Source: Clusia tigrina
Lineage: Eukaryota; Arthropoda; Insecta; Diptera; Clusiidae
Reading direction: 5' to 3'
Assembly: GCA_920105625.2 (NCBI GenBank)
Contig: OV050032.1
Span: 204,380,758 to 204,444,757, forward strand
DNA length: 64,000 nucleotides
Part shown: positions 13,520 to 28,169 of the stretch, one piece after another
Layout of the letters: each line of letters opens with the position of its first letter
How positions within the stretch are numbered: the first letter of the stretch is position 1
Position numbers and translations under genes: made by a program
The notes under the pieces: generated by a model
Told to the model about the DNA's origin: nothing
Database searches by the model: none
Seen by the model: the letters and a program-made list of their open reading frames with translations, nothing else

Positions 13520-15050
13520 TCCGCACAGATTGAGCTCGGAATCTCCTGAAAATGCTGTTGCTTCAGGATATTGTGTGTGAGTGTATGCCAGGATTCTGTG
13601 TGAGTGTAAGCGGTTTCTGGTCAACGATTTCGATATACAGTACTTGTCTATCACCACGATGAACCAAAAAGTTTCAAATATGAAATGGGGAATTATTTTG
13701 AGTTGGAGGCTTATTTAAATTTTCCTTTTTGAACCACGTTTGAGGAAGCTTAGATCATTATTTAATTATCTTATTAGATCAACAATCATAAAACTGCCGA
13801 CAACAAATCTAGAAAGGAACAAAGAGGCCTTCATTAGACGACTGGGAATTGAGATCATCTTTCTCAGCGGCGGGAAAATAAGTTATGCAAGGACTTAAAA
13901 TATGCAAGAAGGTGACTTCCATCGTTCGCTGGTAGCCCGGGCAGGTAGTGTTGCGAACGGCAGGAAATCTATGAGCGCCTGCCAATTAACGCAGTCACCG
14001 TCGCCGTCGCAGCCTCACAATTGGCACACATACCCAAGTGGGGACGCAGAAAATCGCACCGATTGGCGACGACCCATTAAGCCAGCTAATTATGCGAAAG
14101 GCTATGGAAAAGCACTTGCACTGAAATGACAAATATGACAATAAAGCCAACACCGAACCGCAATTGGGCCATTTGGCCAACGCGCTGCGGCGCTGGTGCG
14201 CTACCAGTCGGTGTCCGCGTTGTTGGCACCACTCGAAAGCGTTTTGTTAAATAGCGAGGCGCAGAAATTTGTTTTCCATTTAAATGCAGTTAATTCGCCA
14301 CACCAACGGAATTTCTTCGACGAGCACACAAACGGAGAGGATGGCGCGGCGCACCACCGATTTGCTCGCATTGTGTGGCAAATGCAACGCCGTTGTGCAA
14401 CCGCACTCTGCTCTGCTCGCAGCTGGGAATTATGTAATGGCGTTTAAGCGTTGTTACAAATACAACACTCGTATTTGCACGTACATATTTACGAGCTTCG
14501 CTCGCATTTCTCTCTCACACACCTGTGAGCAAGTAACCCCCCCCCCCCCCCCCCACGGGCTCCTTCAATTGTATTGTTTTAACTGTTTGCTCGAGTTTTG
14601 TTGTTGCGATTGGAATTTTATGAATGCGCTTTTTACAAAACGATTTCAAAGTGTACGTGGACGATAATGAAGGGGAAGTCATTAGAGGGCATGTTTGGAG
14701 ACGAGTGCCACCACATTTCCCAGTCACATGTCACACGGACACGTCAGTCACTTGACAGTTCCGGCTTCCATCCTAAAAAGCTCTCAGTATAACACTACTA
14801 ACCCTTATATAACCCGATATACGCGCACTATACATGCAGTAGATGCCAACTCAGCAACCAGGGGCGGACGCAGAGAAATGGGACTTGCACCAACTAAACA
14901 AGTCTCCACCACTAACAGCATGCGGCACTAAAGTGGATGTGAGAATACTCACTCTCAACAGAAAGGACACTCAATATGCTCACTCTGAATTGAGAATAGC
15001 AACTAGAAAATTGGGAGCAAATACGATGGATACACTCGTATATGTTTATT
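13520..15050. other. Non-coding stretch with a C18 homopolymer
   Basis: No gene is seen. A run of 18 C residues lies at 14,537-14,554; its exact length is likely to be uncertain in the assembly. Confidence 0.4.
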
Positions 15051-15152
15051 TTCTCTTCGAGCTGAAGGCTTCAGTAGCTAGTACTCATTCCCCCAACACC
15101 TTGCACTCATAATTAATTATGGTGCAAGGTATAAAAATAATAATAATATATA
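15051..15152 (+). mobile_element. SINE 3' half, 5' truncated
   Basis: Matches the tail of the full SINE at 33.8 kb: TCTTCGAG, AGTAGCTAGTACTCATTCCC, CACCTTGCACTCATAATTAA, then an (AAT)n terminus. The tRNA-like head is absent. Confidence 0.8.
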
Positions 15153-16119
15153 TGTTTATATATATCGAATGCGGTCCTATGATTTAAAGCCAAATCGGAT
15201 GTTTGGAGCGATCTTACCGAAGAAAACATTTCAATGAGGAACCTTAATGGACGAATGTGTGCGTTGTAGAATAGAATTGAAGAATTTCATTGAACCTGCT
15301 TCATCGTTAGTGTCACTGGAATGATTTCCAAGTTCCGAGCATGATGAACTCGGTGGGAGTTTAAGACTGAGGTGAAAACTCATCAGTACTTTTATTTGAT
15401 ATTAAACGATGTACTGCTGATACCACGAACTTTGATTGGAATCATCCAAAAGCCTGGGCAGTATTGGCTGCACATTTTCATTATCCTGGTCTGAGGTATT
15501 TTCCTCAGAAGCAATTAGTCAGAACTCTGATTTCACTCCGGTATAAGTAGCGCAGGAATGACGAAATTTTAGGATGTCCTTTGGGAAGACGTCACTTAAC
15601 GGAAATCTTCTATTTTCAGTGAGATCGAAGTGAGGTCATTGCGGATAATGCCTCATTAAGTTTAGGTTTAGTTTGGGGGCCAATGAAGGTCAATGATTGC
15701 TTCTCTTGGCTAATTCTCACATACACTAACAACGCAATCAATGCCCGCAGTAATACGCCTGGGGTCTCAAGAACCAATTTAGACCTCTCGGTATCCGAAT
15801 TTAATCCATGCCAAATGGCATCTGTGTTTGTGAGATTGGTTCTATCTTGAACCCTGGTAAAAAAGAGTTATTCTGGCGTAGATGCTTAAAGCAAAAATGA
15901 TTGCCAGGAACTTGGACGTGGGATTATCAAGACTAACTGCATAGTTAGCGGAAGCTGGTCTACCGAAAAACACCCCATCTCTCAATTCATCTGTGGATTT
16001 ATTCGTGTCTTTCAGATGAGCTTCAATTGAAAAGATTCAGATTTTGACGAAGAGGAACTATGGCTATGCAAGCCATCATCGAGAGTCCGAACTGCGTTTC
16101 CAGTCTGGCACAGAATATT
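15153..16119. other. Non-coding stretch, nothing recognised
   Basis: No open frame or repeat that I recognise. An older body of the downstream LINE fragment could extend into it, but I see no readable motif. Confidence 0.3.
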
Positions 16120-16905
16120 TTCTCTGCGCTTCTCCTGCCTTTACTAGAATGAGGAGGCGCATATTAGGGTCAGATGTTTTGGGAATGGACAACGTAGATT
16201 CCTTATAACTCGACAAACTCGGCGATTCATAAAATAGTCAAAGAAGTTCGAAAAGGTGTAGCTTCCTTTCAAAAATCCTCTATCTCCCTCTTCCCCCAAA
16301 TATTGCCAGGCTTAAAGCACAATGGGCTAGATGCCTAGTGCTTGGAGACCTTCTTCTTCGACGGTTCTAGATGCCTGAGTGCTTGGAGACCTTCTTCTTC
16401 GACGGTTCTAGATGCCTGTGTGCTTGGAGACCTTCTTCTTCGACGGTTCTAGATGCCTGCGTGCTTGGAGACCTTCTTCTTCGACGGTTCTAGATGCCTG
16501 AGTGCTTGGAGACCGTCTTCTTCGACGGTTCTAGATGCCTGAGTGCTTGGAGACCTTCTTCTTCGACGGTTCTAGATGCCTGAGTGCTTGGAGACCGTCT
16601 TCTTCGACGGTTCTAGATGCCTGAGTGCTTGGAAATCTTCTTCTTCGGCGGTTCTAGATGCCTGCGTGCTTGGAGACCTTCTTCTTCGACGGTTCTAGAT
16701 GCCTGAGTGCTTGGAAATCTTCTTCTTCGGCGGTTCTAGATGCCTGCGTGCTTGGAGACCTTCTTCTTCGACGGTTCTAGATGCCTGAGTGCTTGGAGAC
16801 CTTCTTCTTCGACGGTTCTAGATGCCTGCGTGCTTGGAGACCTTCTTCTTCGACGGTTCTCCGGCCTACCCCACTTCTGCTATATTCGATTCTTGGCTAT
16901 GCATT
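16120..16905 (+). mobile_element. LINE 3' end interrupted by an internal minisatellite
   Basis: 16,120-16,325 is a diverged copy of the LINE end at 12.6 kb. Shared blocks are CCTGCC..TA..AGAATG.GGAGGC, CATATTAGGG, GAAAAGGTGTA and CTCTATCTCCC. The 3' UTR resumes at 16,861 (CGGCCTACCCCA, compare CGACCTACCCCA at 12,820). The 530 bp between are a 41-bp tandem repeat that has no counterpart in the 12.6-kb copy. Coding frames are broken. Confidence 0.75.
16330..16860. repeat. 41-bp minisatellite, 13 units, inside a LINE 3' UTR
   Basis: The unit begins GATGCCTGAGTGCTTGGAGA and ends CTTCTTCTTCGACGGTTCTA. Starts fall at 16,330 and then every 41 bp from 16,370 to 16,821. The first unit is one base shorter. 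Variants alternate (GAGTG/GCGTG, GAGACC/GAAATC, CGAC/CGGC). The pair carrying GAAATC is repeated as an 82-bp block. Confidence 0.97.
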
Positions 16906-19900
16906 TCCTTCCGTAGGGTTCTTTTAGTTTTTCCAGCATGTCGGGTAAATTTCTTTAAGAGTAAACTATGTTCAGAGAGTAGATTCAAGTGCCTCTTTAG
17001 CTGCAACGAAGCTATTTTTGTTCCTCAGGATCACTCCTATATATTAAGTCTAAGAGCAGTCGGCACCCACTTGAATTTAGGCCTAAAATCCCAGGGAGTT
17101 CCTCGCCAGATAGTTTCACATTATCCTCAGCATAGCTCCTTTAGCTTATAGTAAGGATAGGAAGGCTGATGCATTACGAATGACGCACTAAAAGTGACCA
17201 GAGCAGGGATTTTGTTACCGCAGAGGACACTGCTTTGAATCACTTTGTTGTCATCGGAAGTTTCGCCCTGCGATTAGCTGAAATTAATTGGAGCTTCCAA
17301 GAGAGAGCCTCGAAGAAAAGATGAAATAAAATGGGCACTGCAGAGAATCACTACTAACCCTTTGGCCACCCATACTGATACTCGCAGATTCGCCGACGCA
17401 TTAACCACATTTGGTGGGGGGTTCCTCAAGCCGTCGTCTGCGAAAGTCGCCCAATATTATAGTACGGATTCATGATTGTTATTTAAACAAACAAAAAATG
17501 AGTTTTCTTTGTGTTGTTTGTGTTTAGAAAACGCTTCTTTTTTGCCGCAAATTAGGTTTCTTTTGCTTTCATTTTTTTTGTACTTTGCCAGCGTTTGTGT
17601 GCGGCGGTACTTCTTCGCTGTGTGTGTTTGTGTGTGTGTGTGTGTGCGAGTGTATGACATCAAATGAGTTTGGAAAATGAAAATGCTTTCACCTTCAGCA
17701 ATTTATTATTCATCCGCCTGACACTGCAGTGTTATTAAATACAATATTGAAAAAATGAAACAATGCCACACTCACACTCACACACACACACGCACATACA
17801 GCAGCACAGCCCCCCTCTATAGGAGCATTCTGCTTATCTCCAGAGTGCACATGCGAGGCACACGAGCACATAAATAATTCAGTTGCCATCCGTACGTGGA
17901 GCTGTGCTGGATTTTCAGTTTCCCAAACAAATTATAAATCGTTGAAAAAGCCAGCTCCAGCAATCTCACGCGGAGTGCTTGACTTCTTATTAATTGTTTG
18001 TAGAAAACGAATCGAACGATATAATTTGCTTAATTGCGACTAAAATGAAGAAGTGAAACTTGATTGGTTCGTACCTCGCCACTACAACGCGGCCACCACA
18101 ACTGCGAGTCAAGTCTCCATTTTAGCAGTTTTGAACATCATGCCCTCGTATGCGGACCTAATGCTGTCGCCAACGAGGAGTTGGGCGGCCATGAATTGGG
18201 AGCAGCCAATGGAGTTGAGGAGATCTCCAGTTGAGCAAACCGATTGATCGTTTCCTCCAACTCACTTTTCTTTTACAATTTTCAACTTTTTAATTTTTTG
18301 AAGGGCACACAACGCACTCGAATTATGGGCAATTGTTGCAGAACTCCCTGCTAAAATGATACAGATACATACAGAGAGAGGCAGATAGAGAGAGAGAGAG
18401 AGTAGGGCTGACCGCACTCTTAACTCTTACGTTTGGTCAGCCAATACTCGTTGCCACCGCTTTCCATACAACTGGACGCACTCAGAAGATGATCCTGAAT
18501 CTGTAATTGTCAATTGAAGGGGACCAAACTGAGGTATGATTTCTTAGTTCATATCATTAAAAACTTTGAAACGAAGAGCTCGGAAATGAAAGACAGAGAC
18601 AGTCTGCCTTAGAAGATGTCCATGAATCTGTCATTTTTAATAGAAGACGAATGATTTCTTAGTTCATATCATTCAAGGTTTTAAGCAGGGACCGTCGGAA
18701 ATTTTGTTCTAAGAAGGTACGATGTAAGATTCAAGCGCAGAAATGTGATCATCATTTCTATTCTAGAACCTCGGAAGAGCAGGTATGTGGACACATTTCG
18801 GCAGATATACGAGAAGTTCATTCGAGGAGTTCATTCTTCGACAAATTTTCTCTTGATTCAAATTACAAACTTGGTTTCAACTGATGGTCTTAATTGGAAA
18901 TTGGTTGGTTGGTCAAATATCTGATCCCATTGATTTTTAATTCAGCCATATTAGGGGACATTTTCGCGAACATGACTTGAGTCGTTTTCCAGCACGTTCA
19001 CCAATGAGCGACAAGTAACTCAAATCCGGCACCGCTTATTCAGTCAGTGTCCAATATGATACGTCTGGGCACCTTAAAATAAAATGTTGGCAAGGCCGTT
19101 ATGCCACCCATCAAATCCCACTTCACACTTTACTACTGCAAATCGGGCATAAGTCTCAATTGCCCAGTTAGGCTCAATATCGTAGGCAATAATTTGTGAT
19201 TGCCATTTTGACTGGTTATAGCGTGCATAAATTACAGTTATCTTCGAAATGAGAAATAAAAAGCAAACACTGCAATAATTGCGGCGCAGACAGAGGGAAA
19301 TGTTGTACAAAAAACAACAACAAAAAATAACAAACACAAAAATAGTCAAGTCAACTATTTTGGGCATTTCTTTGTTGTTGTTTTTTTGTAATTTTTTGTG
19401 TGTACATTTTTGTTTGTGCGTGTGTGTGTTTAATTGTGAAATCGACATCGGGGCGTATACGTACTTTTTTGCACAGCAGCCTCAGTGGCCACTCAACAAA
19501 CTAATCCCCACAAAAACAACACAAGCCATATTTGTTTGTGTGCATGTGTGAGTGTGTGTGTGTGCATGCGAATATTTTATTATTTGAATATTTGCAAATT
19601 GTGGTGCAAAATTAATATCTCATCGATTAACTGCTCTCACAATATCGCAATGAAATCCAATTATAAATGATTTATTATAATTGAAGAGAGAGTGAGAGAG
19701 AACGAAAATAGGCCATGGGAGAAAACATGTTTTCCATTCAAAGAATGAGAGTATTATTCACACTGGTCGGGTCGGTCAACAATTGCCAAGCTCAAATGCG
19801 GCGCGCAAATGTGCGGAACGATTACTTGCCGCTTGAAACTATCAGGCCAATAGTTCCTCAATTATGAAGACGCGTTCTTTGAAGAACACAATATACTGGC

Positions 19901-20299
19901 ACCTCTGAACTATAGAATCCGCATTTACATACATATGTATGTGTATATCGCAATCATATTTGAGCAGGTGCGCAGATGAAATCCCTATGAACACTTGCGC
20001 CATACCTCCACAAGGAAACGTAATTCTCTCACATATGAAACCAAGGAGGAAGACAATGTGCAGGTCGTCCCGAAGTTTCATGGGGCAGATGATCCCCCAA
20101 AATGATCTAATATATGAATATATCCTACATTAAATGAAAGCGAAAACGTTCCCAGTCTCTACCGTCACTTAAGGGAGAATGAGTACACAACCACATAACC
20201 ACATGGACTACTGAAGAGTCAAATTAGACACTATGTACGACGGAAGGCATCGTCTCCGTGCCTTTGTGCCTCCCTCTTTAGGTTGCCACACTCACATTA
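16906..20299. other. Non-coding stretch with short GT, CA and GA microsatellites
   Basis: No gene is recognised. Short simple repeats occur at about 17,618-17,647 (TG), 17,770-17,795 (CA), 18,374-18,402 (GA) and 19,545-19,565 (TG). The remaining AT-rich sequence shows no motif I can name. Confidence 0.35.
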
Positions 20300-21430
20300 C
20301 ATGTATCTCCTTCTCTATATAGCCGCTTTGCATTTGTATGTCCCTGCATGTGTCCTCTCTCTATGATGGCTCCTTCCCTTTACAATTGTCTTCCTATTTA
20401 CAAGTATGTGGTCTCCAATCGACGAGTATATGTCTTCCATCTCTGTATGTCTTCCTCTTTATGTCACCCCTTTCCTTTCTATGTCTCCTCCTCTCTATGT
20501 CGCCTCCTTCCTTTTCTATGCCTCTACCTCTCTAAGTGGCCTTCTTCCCTTTCTATGGCTATTCCTCGGTATGTCGCCACCTTTCCTTTTAATGCATTTC
20601 GCTCTCTATGTCGATCCCTTTCCTTTCTATGTCCTTCCTTCTCTATAGCGCCGCCTTCCATTTTAATGTGTATCCCTCTCTATGTCGCCTCCTTCAATTA
20701 CTATGTCTATTCCTTCTCTATAGTGCCCCAGCCCCTTTCTATGAGTCTCCCTCTCTATGACACCTCCTTTAATTTCTATATCTATTCCTCTCTATGTCGT
20801 CCTCTTTCCTTTTTATGTATCTTGCTCTCTATGTCGCTACCTTTGTTTTCTATGTTTTCCTTCTCTATAGTGCTTCCTTCCCTTTATAAGCCTCTCCTTC
20901 TGTATGGTGCCTCCTTCCCTCTCTATATGTCTATTTCTCTAAGTCGCCTCCTTCCCTTTCTATATCCGTTTCTCTCTATGTCACCCTGTTCCCTTTCTCT
21001 GCCTCTCCCTCTCTATGCCGCCTCCATTCCTTTCTATGTGTATCCCTCTCTATGTCGCCTCATTCAATTACTATGTCTATTCCTTCTCTATAGTGCCCCA
21101 GCCCCTTTCTATGTATCTCCCTCTCTATGTCGCCCCCTTCCTTTTCTATGCCTCTCCCTCTCTATGCCTCGCCTTCTTCCCTTTCTATGGCTATTCCTCG
21201 GTATGTCGCCCCCTTTCCTTTTCATGTATTTCGCTCTCTATGTCACTCTCTTTCCTTTCTGTGTCCTTCCTTCTCTATAGCGCCGCCTTCCATTTTAATG
21301 TGTATCCCTCTCTATGTCGCCTCCTTCCATTTCTAAGCCTCCCCCTCTGTATGCCGCCTCCTTCCCTTTCTATGTGTCTCCCTCTCTACAAGTATGTTGC
21401 CTCCTAACCTTTCTATGTTTCTTCTTCCCT
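20300..21430. repeat. 37-bp pyrimidine-rich minisatellite, about 30 units
   Basis: The unit is roughly GTCGCCTCCTTCCTTTTCTA followed by TGCCTCTCCCTCTCTAT. Three successive units at 20,488-20,598 show an exact 37-bp period. The plus strand is strongly pyrimidine-biased. Units rarely contain stop codons, which creates a 310-codon frame at 20,348-21,280 and overlapping smaller ones. There is no conserved domain and I do not annotate a protein. Confidence 0.93.
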
Positions 21431-23939
21431 TCTGTATATCCTTCTGTCTCAATCTTCATCGTTTCGGCTAGCCATTGGCCACTCGTTTGATCGTACAGGG
21501 CCGTCTGGATCAAATGGTCCTGTACTATTTGATCTGACAATTATATTTTAGATCCAGGATTAGGGACCCCGCACAACCGGGACCCCGTGAACCAATGAGC
21601 AATCGAACAGGATGTATTTCTGCAGCATCACGTAAGTAATTATTGAGGATAGGATATCTGATCCTAAGTTCTGGACTTATAGATATAAGTCTGCGGACCT
21701 CGTTACTTCCTAATATAAGGTTCCGAATAATATAATAATAAATCCAAATGTGGCCAAAAGGATTGCCTCATTGCATTCTTGCGCAATTGGCGACTTTTGT
21801 GTTGAGTTAATAGAAGAAATCGAAAGTTACGCAACGCCGTCGTTGTCTTCACGCTCCGTCAAATGTAAATTTTTTAGTTATTCAATGGACAGCCGTCCAT
21901 CCATCCGTTCACCGCGTCTTCGGGTCTGTCTCTCGAGACGCAGCCTTCGCCGCCGCTGGCTGCCGCAATGCCGTTGATGCGCTGAGGCGTTGTTGCCAGA
22001 GTCATTGCGTTGAGTTCATAATAAAAATATGGTTTGTGATTTAATTAGCGGCAGCATTGCGACTAATTGTCTCTCACTTAATCGCAGGCATGCAAAGCGG
22101 CTGTGGCCGGCAGCACTTCCACGTTAATGCATCATTTTAGCACGCTTCGCGGACCTTGGCAGCAGTTTTTCTTCCGAAATACCGAATCCGAGCAACAACT
22201 GAATCGCGAATCGGAAGCTTGTGTCTACGCGAGCTGGAGCGCCACTCAGTAAATCAGCAATAAATCAGCGAGATGCGGGTTTCAGGTTTCAGTACATGCA
22301 CAGATCCGCACTCCAGTCATGCTTCTTAGTTGGAGCAACTTATTTAGTGAAAAGAAGGCGTTCACTCTTCCCTAACACCATAATTCATATCACTGCAGGG
22401 CTTCCAACAACTCAGTCATTGCCAATGGAGACAAGCAGCCCACCGACCGATCTGTGTCCGTCCTATCAGGGAAGTTCACAATCAATGGATATATGGAGAC
22501 CCAACATTTCTGAGCTCAGTTGAGTGACGCTTAGAGTTGTTCCGGCGATGGAGTGGTCAGTAACTGTTCTAAGCAGGTCTCCCAATAATGGAAACAGTTT
22601 GAAAAACGGAAAATAACAGTTCAAGCGACGCAATCGACAGTTGAGTATGCTAACTAAAACGAGGATAAACTCGGGACTTCCATGGTCCACAACTGATTTG
22701 CTACCAGGGGGAATTCTCTCCTTGGAAAATAGAACTACTTCTGCAACTAATTACAATTCATAAGAGAAATAACGGGTGAATAATGCTTTTGTAGTGTTTT
22801 TCAAGTACGGAGTGCAGTCGAGATATGTTCCGATATTGATCTTAAAAATTGAAGAAATATATTCGTGATATTTCCCATTTGAAACCCTGGAATAACAATT
22901 TTTGACAAAATATACGGAAGTGCTGTTATCTGTCACCACAAAATTGCCGAATGACGTCATTATCGAGTGATGAATGCCAAACAGATCACTCGAAGCTTGT
23001 GTGGGTATTGTACTGGTCAGCAGAATGAACGCCAGAAGTGTTCCGAATCAGTCAGCAAGTTTCTACACCACTTCTCTAGCAGGGAGATTGCAGAGCGTGG
23101 TACGACATCTCGAACTAAGGTTGTCCACAGCTCCAACTAAGAGCAGAAACTTTGTTTGTTTCGCCGCTTAATTAGTAATGAGAGGCCCAAGTCAGCCACA
23201 TTGAGCTGAGATTACAAATTTGTGCTTTGCTCACTGGTCACTGCCACTTATGCTGGCGCTGGCACTGGTGCTGGTGCTTGGTGCTTGGTGCCTGGTGGAT
23301 CGCTCCACTCACTCCATGATTATATTCAGTACAACAATTAAAAGGCCCGCAAGCAAGCAAAGAAGCGAACCGCCGAACGGGCAACAGCACAGCAGCAATT
23401 ATACTCGCATTTCGGTGGAACAAAACAACCAAATTATGAGCAAATTCAGCTTCTTGCCAACTCGTACTTAAAGTGTCGAGAGTCGACTCCGCAGAGTGTG
23501 GGCTGCAGAACCGGCTCTCTTCAGAAATCAATTAAAGCCTCAAAAACAAGAAAAATATGTACAAAAAATCAGTTTCAAGCCGCAACCGTATAAAAAAGCG
23601 GTTGTGTGTGCCGAGGTGAAACACGACGGGAGGGGGTGGGGGCCTGGTGCGGTTCATAAATCAGTTAAATGACCCGCAGAATGAGATCATAAGAGTCTCG
23701 AATGATGAATCAAGCAAATCCGGCGAGGATTTAAAACAGCGACATGACTTCAGCACTTCACATCGGCTTTGGACTTACAACGCGTGTTTATAGCGATGTT
23801 GGACGAGGTGATTAAGAAATTAAATTGTGAGGCGGGTAAAAAAAATTAAAATTATTAATTACAGAGATTTCTTCACCTCGGTGAATTGATGGGATTAAAT
23901 GCCGTGGCGCACACGGTGAGACCCACGGACAAAAGTGTT
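21431..23939. other. Non-coding stretch, nothing recognised
   Basis: No gene is seen. The segment near 22,020-22,150 has a TTAATTAG homeodomain-type core and is less repetitive than its surroundings, so it could be a conserved element. That is a guess. Confidence 0.3.
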
Positions 23940-25945
<2,006 letters not shown>

Positions 25946-26149
25946 TAGAGAGAGAGAGGGGGAGAAAAAGACGGGGATATGGAGTGAGAGAGAGAGAGGG
26001 AGAGAGAGAGGGAGAGAGATATGTAGAGGGAACGCGAGAGAGATAGGACATAGGGAGAGAGGGAACTAGAGAGAGAGACGAAAATATATGGATAGAGAGA
26101 GGGAGAAAGACGAAAATAGATGGTGATGGCGAAAAGATGGAGAGAGAGA
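25946..26149. repeat. Right flank of the purine (GA)n array
   Basis: GAGA-rich sequence continues for about 200 bp after the AT tract and ends at the target-site duplication of a LINE insertion. Confidence 0.85.
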
Positions 26150-26157
26150 TACAGAAA

Positions 26158-26611
26158 CGGCTTAACGTCTGGGCTAATGTGGCCAAAACTTGACAGGAAA
26201 AATCTAGAGACTTGCTTGGCCTGTCGAGAGAAGATATCTCCAAGGTCGTGGCTTGTATAACTGGTCATTGGCTGTTCGGCAGACATGCTCTAAGACTAGG
26301 TGTATTCTCTCATGAATACTGCGGAAACTGTAGGGATGAAGAAGAGGATTAGACTGTGGAACATCTCTTCTGTAGGTGCCTTGCTCTAGCCAGAAGCAGA
26401 GCGGGCTCTTTAGGCGAATACGCTTTCAGCTCCCTTACGGAAGAGTTCGGCGCTAAGGTTAAACAAATCTAGCCCTTTGTTAGGGCTTCAAAATGGTTTG
26501 ACGAGTAAAGTAGAGGTACAGTGTTACGCGGTGGTATCGCAATAGATCCATATTGGCCGGAGTGAGTTGGTCTGCAGACTGACTGCCACGAAAGCATAAC
26601 CTAACCTAACC
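26158..26611 (+). mobile_element. 5'-truncated LINE, 454 bp, CCTAA tail, 8-bp TSD
   Basis: The plus strand encodes an RNase-H end ([15 protein letters not shown]) and a zinc knuckle (CGNC, then HLFCRC), with an in-frame TAG between them at about 26,349. The 3' UTR has GGTATCGCAATAGATC and ends in repeated CCTAA. TACAGAAA is found at 26,150-26,157 and again at 26,612-26,619, consistent with a target-site duplication. The element landed in the edge of the GA array. Confidence 0.85.
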
Positions 26612-26619
26612 TACAGAAA

Positions 26620-28169
26620 GGGACAACCAAACTGAGCAGAAATATTACAGTAGTGGCTTAAAAGGTCCCAGGATAAAAAAGAAATTCAACCTGGACAATT
26701 TCCGGGACTGAATCAAGGCGCTTCTCATCACATAAAGAGCTCCTCTACTACAGTTTTCGCATAGAAAATACAATCTTTTTTCACGAGAGTCACAATTCGT
26801 CTCTCCTTTCCCTTTGAAGCTCAATAAATTGTTCATAGAAAGTACAGTAAGGACATTACCGTAGTAAACTGTTGTCATCCCAAAAATAAGATTAGTTTAT
26901 CAAAATCAACTGTCCTTCATCAAGTACAACAATCAACATATTCGTAAGCTTTAAGCAAACTTAGAAATAGTTGGACAGTGGGTGGGAAGGTGGAAGTGAC
27001 TCTGAGATTTGAGTAATTTCCAGATGAAAGCAGTTAATAATTGGACGGATCGTATTAACTTTGTATACGCACTGACCCGGTCAATCTACTAATTTCCGGA
27101 CATGATCCGAATTGCCCAAATCTACAGCGGTGGGGAACGCACATTTAGCTCCAAGTGGGATTGGACAACTAGAACGCCGAGCAAAATATATGGTCGTGAA
27201 TCGCATAGAACACTAACAATTCATTTTGTTAATAAGTGTAATGAAATCAGCGCTTTTTCAAGGTTTACTACGCGGCACACGAGTAATTGCGCCAAAAAGA
27301 GTCATAATAATAAAAAATGAAGAAAAACCAACCCAAATAGCCGCACAGGCAATACAATAAATCTCCTGTGGACCGACCTATCAGCACACTCATTCACCAT
27401 CGCAGCCATCGTATGCAGCGCTTTGCACACCAACCACGTATGAATCATGAGCGTATTCATTATTTTATTCAGGTTACTTCACCAGGGGTACCATAAAGCG
27501 CCTAATAGACACCTCACCTCACCTCACTCAACACACAACACACACACACACGCGCACGCCGGTGCATGAGTGTGTGCGTACTCGTACTCGTACTCGTCTG
27601 GCATATTTTATGCATTTTAGTCTTGTAATAATTGCAGTGGTCACAATTAACAACATTTCCATTTCCATTTCCATTTGCATTTCCATAAAAAGTGAGCATG
27701 GTTCTAGCGCAGCCACGCCACCTTCTTTGAACGCCTGCCTTCTCCCCTCCCCTATATTCGCCAGGCCATCACAGTTGGATGGTGGCTAAGGCACTGATGG
27801 CATTTGGGTCAGAAGTTGCCAGACTTGGTGCTCAGCGAGTTCAGCTACACGACGCCCAAAGGGCTATCACCGCTGTTTCCATTTCCAGATGCACGGCGCA
27901 AGTTATTCTATGGCTTTCTGACTTCTGCTGAGGATGGTGGCGGTGACGTTTATGATCATTATGATGATGATGATGTATTATTTGGTGTAGTGTTTCTTTC
28001 TACTTATTTGCTCATGTTGCAAAAGAGAGAACTGGTTTTCACCAGCGGCACAAATGGACACAATGGAAGTAAGAAAGCCAAGAAAAAAGTACGGAATAGA
28101 AACAAAATAATACTATGCAAATTTGTTTTCTCACACATACACACACAAATTTTTTATATCTGAATAAAT
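26620..28169. other. Non-coding stretch with TTTCCA hexamers
   Basis: No gene is recognised. (TTTCCA)n lies at about 27,656-27,686. A 119-codon open frame at 27,804-28,163 has no recognisable domain. Confidence 0.35.

Noticed and set aside
20348..21280. 310-codon plus-strand frame
   Set aside because: Lies wholly in a 37-bp pyrimidine minisatellite; repeated peptide arises from the DNA period.
26595..26611. Interstitial telomere repeat
   Set aside because: Only about three CCTAA units, placed exactly at a LINE 3' end before its target-site duplication, so it is the element's tail.
27804..28163. 119-codon plus-strand frame
   Set aside because: No recognisable domain, an Asp-rich stretch from a GATGAT run, and no splice or codon evidence for a gene.
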